From assembly GCF_001550155.1 (NCBI RefSeq), contig NZ_LRUF01000019.1, forward strand, positions 248,001 through 312,000: a DNA stretch of 64,000 nucleotides. The letters run 5' to 3'. The stretch comes from Pseudoalteromonas arabiensis. GTDB taxonomy: Bacteria; Pseudomonadota; Gammaproteobacteria; Enterobacterales; Alteromonadaceae. Shown one piece after another: positions 58,356 to 64,000 of the stretch (positions are counted from its first letter, which is position 1; each line of letters begins with the position of its first letter). A program made the translations under genes and the position numbers. The notes under the pieces were generated by a model. It saw only the letters and a list, made by a program, of their open reading frames with translations. It made no database searches and was not told the DNA's origin.

Positions 58356-59366
58356 ATGAAAGTAGTGATTATTGGCGCAAGTGGTTATAGCGGCGCAGAG
58401 CTAGCAAGTTTAGTTGCAAAGCATCCAAAACTGACTCTACAAGCGTGTTATGTGTCTGAAGGGAGCTTAGATAAAGATAAATTATTAAGCGATTTATACC
58501 CCGAGCACTTAGGCTTGTTAGCGTACCCGCTGCAACCGCTAACAGCTGAGGCTTTTCAGGAAATAAATAACACTGCTGATTATGTGTGTCTATGTACTGA
58601 TCACAAAGTGAGTGTTGATCTTGCGCCACAATTTTTAGCCATGGGCAAAAAAGTTTTTGATTTATCGGGCGGCTTCCGTTTAGCTGGGAATGAGGATTAC
58701 CTAACTTATTATGGTTTCGCGCATGAACATCCTGAGCTTTTAGAGCAAGCGGCTTATGGTTTGGCTGAATGGAATAGCGATGCGATTAGTAAAGCAAACC
58801 TTGTTGCTGTAGCAGGGTGTTACCCAACAGCGGCACTTAATTCTTTAAAGCCACTTAAAGAAGCGGGTTTATTAGCTGAGCAAACCATCATTGTTAATGC
58901 TGTCTCTGGCGTAACCGGTGCGGGTAGGAAGGCCAGTGTGAATACGCACTTTTGCGAAGTGTCACTTGCTCCTTATGGCTTGTTTAACCACAGACACACA
59001 CCTGAGATTGAGCAGTACCTTGGTCACCCTGTGTTATTTACCCCACATTTAGGTAATTTTCCTCGCGGAATTTTAGAAACTATTTATGTGCAATTAAAAC
59101 CAGGTGTGACAGCAGAGCAAGTGAGCGCGGCATATCAAGTGCTAGCGAATGAGCCGTTAATTCGTTTACTCGGCAATAAAATTCCAAGCATCAAAGGCGT
59201 GGCTAAACAACCATTTGTTGATATTGCATGGCAACAAAAAGGTGAGCAACTGATTGTTATGTCGGCCATTGATAACTTATTAAAAGGGGCCGCAGGGCAA
59301 GCATTGCAATGTATTAATTTAGCGATGGGACTTCCTCATCATACCGGGTTAGTAGGAGCGTTATGA
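58356..59366 (+). CDS. argC: N-acetyl-gamma-glutamyl-phosphate reductase
   Basis: Third step of arginine synthesis. 336 residues. NADP-binding GASGYSGAEL near 7-16 and catalytic Cys155 in AGCYPTAALNSL. First gene of argCBFGH, all on the plus strand with gaps of -4, 7, 9 and about 52 bp. Stop overlaps argB (ATGA). Confidence 0.97.
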   Translation: MKVVIIGASGYSGAELASLVAKHPKLTLQACYVSEGSLDKDKLLSDLYPEHLGLLAYPLQPLTAEAFQEINNTADYVCLCTDHKVSVDLAPQFLAMGKKVFDLSGGFRLAGNEDYLTYYGFAHEHPELLEQAAYGLAEWNSDAISKANLVAVAGCYPTAALNSLKPLKEAGLLAEQTIIVNAVSGVTGAGRKASVNTHFCEVSLAPYGLFNHRHTPEIEQYLGHPVLFTPHLGNFPRGILETIYVQLKPGVTAEQVSAAYQVLANEPLIRLLGNKIPSIKGVAKQPFVDIAWQQKGEQLIVMSAIDNLLKGAAGQALQCINLAMGLPHHTGLVGAL

Positions 59367-60127
59367 TGAAAACATGGGTAATTAAAATAGGCGGTGCAGT
59401 ATTAAATACAGCTGATGCCGCAAAAGCTTTATTTGACGTCCTTGTAGCACAGCAACAGGCCAACTTTGTGATTGTTCATGGTGGTGGTGCATTAGTTGAT
59501 GCGTGGCTTAAAGACGCAGGGTTTGCCAGTGCGAAGCACCAAGGTTTACGTATCAGTCCAAAAGAACAAATGCCTTATATTGTTGGGGCACTGGCTGGCT
59601 GTGCGAATAAACAGCTAATGAGTCAAGCAATTGTTTCAGGGCATAAGCCTGTGGGGATGAGCCTCTATGAAGCGGGCGTTGTGGTTAAGCAAAAATTAAA
59701 AGCACTTGGGCAAGTTGGACAATGCGCTGATAGCACCGACAGTGTTTTACCAAGTTTAATTGCGCAAGGCCGCTTACCCTTAGTGAGCTCTATTGGCTTT
59801 GGCGAAGATGGGCTTTGGTACAACGTTAATGCCGATGAAGCAGCAGCAGCGATTGCAAAAGAGCTTGATGCAGAACTTATTTTTATGACTGATGTAGAAG
59901 CGGTGCTTGATGCAAACAAACAACCGCTACATCAACTTAATACGCAGCAAATAGATGCATTAATTCTTGAAGGAGTTATTCAGGGCGGGATGGAGGTCAA
60001 AGTTAAGACCAGCCTTCTTGCTGCCCAACATTTACGACGTGGTGTGTATATCTCAAGCTGGCTAAAGCCAGAAAACTTAGTCGCCTTATTACAAGGCGAG
60101 CACGTAGGAACGAAAATTACACCATAG
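59363..60127 (+). CDS. argB: Acetylglutamate kinase
   Basis: Second step of arginine synthesis. 254 residues of the amino-acid kinase family: VIKIGGAVL near 6-14, VHGGGALVDAWL near 38-49, NVNADEAAAAIA near 158-169 and FMTDVEAVLD near 176-185. Short form without the N-terminal arginine-sensing helix, so regulation probably acts on the acetylglutamate synthase and via ArgR. Two adjacent ATG codons; GGAG upstream. Confidence 0.96.
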   Translation: MMKTWVIKIGGAVLNTADAAKALFDVLVAQQQANFVIVHGGGALVDAWLKDAGFASAKHQGLRISPKEQMPYIVGALAGCANKQLMSQAIVSGHKPVGMSLYEAGVVVKQKLKALGQVGQCADSTDSVLPSLIAQGRLPLVSSIGFGEDGLWYNVNADEAAAAIAKELDAELIFMTDVEAVLDANKQPLHQLNTQQIDALILEGVIQGGMEVKVKTSLLAAQHLRRGVYISSWLKPENLVALLQGEHVGTKITP

Positions 60128-60134
60128 GTATTAC

Positions 60135-61055
60135 ATGTTTACTCACTTTTTATCTGGTCTTGAGTTAGACCAAAAAGGCGCGCTTAAACTACTCGATTTA
60201 GCGCAAAAAATTAAAGCAAACCCAGTCGATTTTAGCCAAGCTTTAGCGGGCAAGTCAGTGGTTACCTTATTCGAAAAACCAAGCTTACGTACCCGTTTAT
60301 CATTTGATATTGGTATTAATAAATTGGGTGGTCATGCTGTTTATTTAGATTCACAAAATGGCGCAATGGGTGCGCGTGAGTCAGTAAAAGATTTTGCTTT
60401 AAATATTTCAACTTGGGCTGATGGCATTGTTGCTCGCGTATTTGCACATAAAACATTAACCACCCTTGCTGAGTTTTCGTCAGTCCCTGTGGTAAATAGT
60501 CTGTGCGATTTATACCACCCATGCCAAGCACTCGCTGACTTTTTAACGCTACAAGAAGTGCATGGTGATGTCAGTAAACTAAAGCTTGCATACTTAGGTG
60601 AAGGTAACAACGTCACACACTCTCTAATGCTATTAGCTGCTACTTTAGGGACTGATTTTGTCGCTGTGTGCCCGAAAGGAAGCTCGCCAGATTCGCAAAT
60701 TCTTAAGCAAGCAGAGCAAATTGCAGCGATGAATGGAGCGTCTGTCATGGTTAGCGACAGAATTGAAGCGGCAGTGGGTGCAAATGCAGTCTATGCTGAT
60801 ACGTGGGTATCGATGGGCGATAAAACACCGCTTGAGCAGGTGAAAGCTAAATATATGCCGTACCAGTTAAATCAAGCACTACTTGAGCAAACTGGTGCGC
60901 AAACTGTGTTGCATTGCCAGCCGGCTCATCGTGAGTTTGAAATTACCTCTGAGGTAATGGATGGCCCAGCATCAAAAATTATTCAACAAGCAGAGAACCG
61001 TATGCACGCGCAAAACGCACTGCTTGTCACATTATTAAATCCAAATTTTGTTTAA
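60135..61055 (+). CDS. argF: Ornithine carbamoyltransferase
   Basis: Forms citrulline from ornithine and carbamoyl phosphate. 306 residues. Carbamoyl-phosphate motif EKPSLRTRLSFD near 46-57, HPCQALADFLTL near 130-141, and the ornithine loop HCQPAHREFEI near 260-270. Its ligand motif reads LRTR rather than the usual STRT, the LRTRLSF variant seen in some gammaproteobacterial ArgF proteins; acetylornithine as substrate is unlikely given argE. Confidence 0.93.
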   Translation: MFTHFLSGLELDQKGALKLLDLAQKIKANPVDFSQALAGKSVVTLFEKPSLRTRLSFDIGINKLGGHAVYLDSQNGAMGARESVKDFALNISTWADGIVARVFAHKTLTTLAEFSSVPVVNSLCDLYHPCQALADFLTLQEVHGDVSKLKLAYLGEGNNVTHSLMLLAATLGTDFVAVCPKGSSPDSQILKQAEQIAAMNGASVMVSDRIEAAVGANAVYADTWVSMGDKTPLEQVKAKYMPYQLNQALLEQTGAQTVLHCQPAHREFEITSEVMDGPASKIIQQAENRMHAQNALLVTLLNPNFV

Positions 61056-61064
61056 GGAACACCA

Positions 61065-62267
61065 ATGAGTTCAATCAAAAAAGTCGTATTAGCCTATTCT
61101 GGTGGTCTAGATACATCGGCAATCGTGCCGTGGTTAAAAGAAAACTACGGCTGTGAAGTTATCGCATTCGTTGCTGATGTAGGTCAAGGCGCTGAAGAGC
61201 TTGAAGGCGTAGAAGAAAAAGCAATCGCTTCAGGCGCATCTGAATGTTATGTAGTTGACTTAAAAGACGAAATGGTCAGTGACTATATTTACCCAACCTT
61301 AAAAACGGGTTCTATTTACGAAGGCACTTATTTACTCGGTACGTCTATGGCGCGCCCAATCATTGCAAAAGCCCAAGTAGAGATTGCCCGTAAAGTAGGT
61401 GCTGATGCACTTTCGCATGGTTGTACTGGTAAAGGTAACGATCAGGTGCGTTTTGAGTCATGTTTCGCAGCCCTTGCACCAGATCTAAAAGTAATCGCAC
61501 CGTGGCGTGAGTGGGATTTATCAAGCCGTGAATCACTACTTGATTACTTGGCTGAGCGTAATATTCCGTGTTCAGCGTCTGCTACAAAAATTTATAGCCG
61601 TGATGCTAATGCGTGGCATATTTCACACGAAGGTGGTGAGCTTGAAGATCCATGGTGCCAACCAAGTGAGCAAGTATGGACTTGGACTAACTCGCCAGAG
61701 CAAGCACCAAACGAACCTGAATATGTGACATTAAATGTTGTCGAAGGTGAAGTGGTTGCGGTAAATGGTGAGACGCTTAAACCTTATGACTGTTTAGTTA
61801 AATTAAATGACATTGCTGCGCCACACGGTGTGGGTCGTGTTGATATCGTCGAAAACCGTTTAGTCGGTATGAAGTCGCGTGGCTGTTATGAAACACCAGG
61901 GGGCACAGTGATCATGGCCGCATTACAAGCGGTTGATGAACTCGTGCTCGATAAATCAAGCCGTAAATGGAAAGAAGTACTGGGTGGTGAGTTTTCACAC
62001 CTTGTCTACGACGGTCGTTGGTTTACACCATTGAAAGATTCGATTCTAGCTGGGGCTGAATCTCTGTCTAAACTCGCAACCGGTGAAGTGGTGCTTAAGC
62101 TTTATAAAGGTCAAGTCACTGCGGTACAGAAAAAATCACCGAATAGCTTATACAGTGAAGATTTCGCAACCTTCGGCGAAGATGATGTATATGACCAATC
62201 ACATGCAGAAGGCTTCATTCGTTTATTCTCGCTATCTAGCAGAATCTCAGCACTAACGAAAAAGTAA
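61065..62267 (+). CDS. argG: Argininosuccinate synthase
   Basis: Joins citrulline and aspartate with ATP. 400 residues of the common short bacterial type. ATP pyrophosphatase loop AYSGGLDTS at 10-18; [13 protein letters not shown] near 125-137. AAGGAACACC ribosome-binding site before the ATG. Confidence 0.97.
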   Translation: MSSIKKVVLAYSGGLDTSAIVPWLKENYGCEVIAFVADVGQGAEELEGVEEKAIASGASECYVVDLKDEMVSDYIYPTLKTGSIYEGTYLLGTSMARPIIAKAQVEIARKVGADALSHGCTGKGNDQVRFESCFAALAPDLKVIAPWREWDLSSRESLLDYLAERNIPCSASATKIYSRDANAWHISHEGGELEDPWCQPSEQVWTWTNSPEQAPNEPEYVTLNVVEGEVVAVNGETLKPYDCLVKLNDIAAPHGVGRVDIVENRLVGMKSRGCYETPGGTVIMAALQAVDELVLDKSSRKWKEVLGGEFSHLVYDGRWFTPLKDSILAGAESLSKLATGEVVLKLYKGQVTAVQKKSPNSLYSEDFATFGEDDVYDQSHAEGFIRLFSLSSRISALTKK

Positions 62268-62319
62268 TTTAATTATTGCCTTGCAAAGCGGGGCAATCGC
62301 CGAGTTTGGAGGCAGTTCA

Positions 62320-63693
62320 ATGGCATTATGGGGCGGACGTTTTTCTACGGGGCCAGATGAAGCGTTTAAGCTATTTAACGATTCACTTCCTTTTGATTAT
62401 CAACTTGCAGAGCAAGACATTATTGGTTCGGTTGCTTGGGCGGGAGCGCTTAAGCAAGTTAATGTGTTAAATCAGCAAGAATATGATGACCTCGTTGCAG
62501 CACTGAATAAGCTGTTAGATGAAGTTAAAGCAAACCCACAAGCAGTGGCTGGAGCAGGGCATGAAGACATTCATTCTTATGTTGAGTCAGCACTGATTGA
62601 TAAAGTGGGCGATCTTGCTAAAAAGCTTCATACGGGTCGTAGTCGTAATGACCAAGTAGCGACAGATTTCCGTTTATGGTGTCGTGATACTGCCGAGCAT
62701 ATTCTTGAAGCCATTGCAGAGCTTAAAGGTGAGTTTATTGCCTTAGCTGAGCGTGAGTTAGGCACTATTCTACCGGGTTATACACACTTACAGCGTGCAC
62801 AACCTGTATTATTTAGCCATTGGTGTATGGCCTATGTTGAAATGCTTGAGCGTGATGAAAGCCGTTTAACCGATGCCAAAAATCGTATGAATTATTGTCC
62901 ACTCGGTAGCGGTGCTTTAGCGGGTACGGCGTACCCAATAGATAGGCAAACTCTTGCCGAAGGGCTAGGTTTTACCGCAGCAACACGTAACAGTTTAGAT
63001 GCTGTATCTGACCGTGACTTTGTGGTTGAGCTATTAAGCTGCGCGTCAATTTCAATGATTCATTTATCGCGTATGGCCGAAGACCTGATTTTTTATAACT
63101 CAGGCGAAGCGGGCTTTATAGAGCTGTCTGATGGGGTAACATCAGGCTCATCATTAATGCCGCAAAAGAAAAACCCAGATGCACTTGAGTTAATCCGTGG
63201 TAAAACGGGCCGTGTATTTGGTGCATTTAGCGCCATGATGATGACACTTAAAGCACTGCCGCTTGCTTATAATAAAGATATGCAAGAGGACAAAGAAGGC
63301 TTATTTGATGCGATGCCAACGTGGCTTGCGTGTATTCATATGGCGCAAGCGTGCATCAAAGGTATTAAAGTTAATGCAGATAAAACCCTTGCTGCTGCAA
63401 AAGGCGGTCACTCAAATGCGACTGAGCTTGCTGACTATTTAGTGGCTAAAGGCATCCCCTTTAGAGAAGGGCACCACATTGTTGGTACCTTAGTGCAAAT
63501 GGCTATTTCTAAAGGGAATAACTTAGAAGATTTAAGTTTAGAACAATTTAAATCTGTACATAGCATTTTCGAGTCAGATGTCTATCCTGTATTAGAAATA
63601 GACGCATGTATAAAAGCACGTCAGGCATTAGGTGGTACCTCTGTTGAGCAAGTCTCTAATGCAATTGAATATGCAAAAAAAAACGGCAAATAA
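62320..63693 (+). CDS. argH: Argininosuccinate lyase (ArgH), stops at a slippery site before an ArgA-like domain
   Basis: Last step of arginine synthesis. 457 residues from ATG 62320 (GGAGG upstream); TTG 62281 is rejected. Family features: [30 protein letters not shown] near 105-119, and the signature [12 protein letters not shown] near 276-287. The reading frame ends YAKKNGK at TAA 63691-63693. Seven bases before that stop is A_AAA_AAC (63678-63684), and a GNAT domain continues in the -1 frame. In related Alteromonadales and Vibrio, ArgH is known to be fused with ArgA. Confidence 0.95.
   Translation: MALWGGRFSTGPDEAFKLFNDSLPFDYQLAEQDIIGSVAWAGALKQVNVLNQQEYDDLVAALNKLLDEVKANPQAVAGAGHEDIHSYVESALIDKVGDLAKKLHTGRSRNDQVATDFRLWCRDTAEHILEAIAELKGEFIALAERELGTILPGYTHLQRAQPVLFSHWCMAYVEMLERDESRLTDAKNRMNYCPLGSGALAGTAYPIDRQTLAEGLGFTAATRNSLDAVSDRDFVVELLSCASISMIHLSRMAEDLIFYNSGEAGFIELSDGVTSGSSLMPQKKNPDALELIRGKTGRVFGAFSAMMMTLKALPLAYNKDMQEDKEGLFDAMPTWLACIHMAQACIKGIKVNADKTLAAAKGGHSNATELADYLVAKGIPFREGHHIVGTLVQMAISKGNNLEDLSLEQFKSVHSIFESDVYPVLEIDACIKARQALGGTSVEQVSNAIEYAKKNGK
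63675..63684 (+). other. Slippery sequence for -1 frameshifting at the argH end
   Basis: Nine A followed by C. In the argH frame the last codons are GCA AAA AAA AAC GGC AAA TAA, so 63678-63684 is A_AAA_AAC, a known efficient -1 slippery heptamer. Slippage puts ribosomes at CGG 63684-63686 in the frame of the GNAT domain. The A run is also prone to transcriptional slippage and to sequencing or replication indels. Confidence 0.8.
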
Positions 63694-64000
63694 AAGTACG
63701 CGATGCAAATTTAAATGACGTTGAGAGCATTGCTCAGCTAATTCAATACTGGGCAATGAATGGGGAAAACCTACCTCGCGCTAAAAGTGACATGATTCAT
63801 TCAATTAATGAATTTGTAGTCACGGAGGTTGCAGACCAGGTTGCTGGCTGCGCCTCATTGTATATTTACGATACAGGACTTGCAGAGATCCGATCTTTAG
63901 GGATTGATCCAAAGATGAGTATCAAAGGCCAAGGCAAACAATTAGTTGAGCACTTATTAGTTAAAGCCAAAAAGTTGGCGCTTAGCCGTGTCATTGTATT
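63684..64000 (+). CDS. argA: N-acetylglutamate synthase-like GNAT domain in the -1 frame of argH, continues beyond the window
   Basis: The -1 frame reads [20 protein letters not shown] and then a GNAT acetyltransferase: [20 protein letters not shown], then a [18 protein letters not shown] acetyl-CoA loop. About 105 codons are visible with no stop before the right edge. No ATG, GTG or TTG occurs in this frame between the TGA at 63666-63668 and the domain start; the first ATG (near 63754) lies inside the domain. It resembles the short ArgA of ArgH-ArgA fusions. It provides acetylglutamate, which this pathway needs because it uses ArgE. Confidence 0.78.

Noticed and set aside
60270..60310. ArgF as an acetylornithine carbamoyltransferase
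   Set aside because: The operon includes argE, giving ornithine as substrate, and the chain length and HCQPAHR loop fit ordinary ornithine carbamoyltransferase.
63754..64000. Independent argA starting at an internal ATG
   Set aside because: This start would remove the first strand and helix of the GNAT fold and has no ribosome-binding site; frameshift or indel explains the layout better.

Overview
The window is a chromosomal segment of a marine gammaproteobacterium, most likely Pseudoalteromonas or a close Alteromonadales relative. This rests on recalled gene orders and protein likenesses (rpsU-dnaG-rpoD, ftsYEX-rpoH, tadA-mltF-purL, ydbH-ynbE-ydbL, argE/argCBFGH with an ArgA-like domain after ArgH, PanP, DUF3369 HD-GYP); no database search was possible. 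The DNA is AT-rich, almost fully coding and core-like. I see no rRNA, tRNA, IS element, prophage or CRISPR array.

Layout. 1-4.6 kb: macromolecular synthesis operon on the minus strand (rpsU, yqeY, dnaG, rpoD; rpoD runs off the left edge). 4.6-10.4 kb: rsmD diverging from ftsY-ftsE-ftsX and rpoH; FtsY has a long tandem-repeat N-terminus and rpoH carries a perfect CIRCE element over its predicted transcription start. 10.4-19.3 kb: glsA, gsk, tadA, a small basic ORF, mltF and purL. 19.4-22.4 kb: ydbH-ynbE-ydbL, an intermembrane lipid-homeostasis operon. 22.4-34.7 kb: lipopolysaccharide inner-core genes (waaA, gmhA, hldE, kdkA, a heptosyltransferase, gmhB) with a Wzi-like barrel, interrupted by an exported catalase-peroxidase and a di-heme cytochrome c peroxidase behind an AT-rich, palindrome-rich 890-bp gap. 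34.8-40.4 kb: kbl-tdh, glpE-glpG, an orphan FliL-like protein, ubiC-ubiA. 40.4-45.1 kb: a prolyl-hydroxylase-like oxygenase, a LysR regulator, an HD-GYP response regulator and small conserved proteins. 45.2-53.2 kb: tsaD, plsY, folB-folK-uppP, then mpl-ubiX-yadG-yadH and a TrmB-like methyltransferase. 53.2-58.1 kb: a degenerate GGDEF-EAL protein, PanP and argE. 58.3-64 kb: argCBFGH under an ARG box.

Most notable: the argH stop codon directly follows a perfect A_AAA_AAC slippery heptamer in a nine-A run, and the N-acetylglutamate synthase-like GNAT domain continues in the -1 frame with no start codon of its own near its beginning. This is either a programmed -1 frameshift or transcriptional slippage making ArgH and ArgH-ArgA from one gene, or a homopolymer indel in what is a single fused gene in relatives. 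Second is the CIRCE operator on rpoH, which would put sigma-32 under HrcA control. Other points of interest are the FtsY repeats, the exported peroxidase pair, a GGDEF-EAL protein with lost catalytic residues, and a PHD-like oxygenase.
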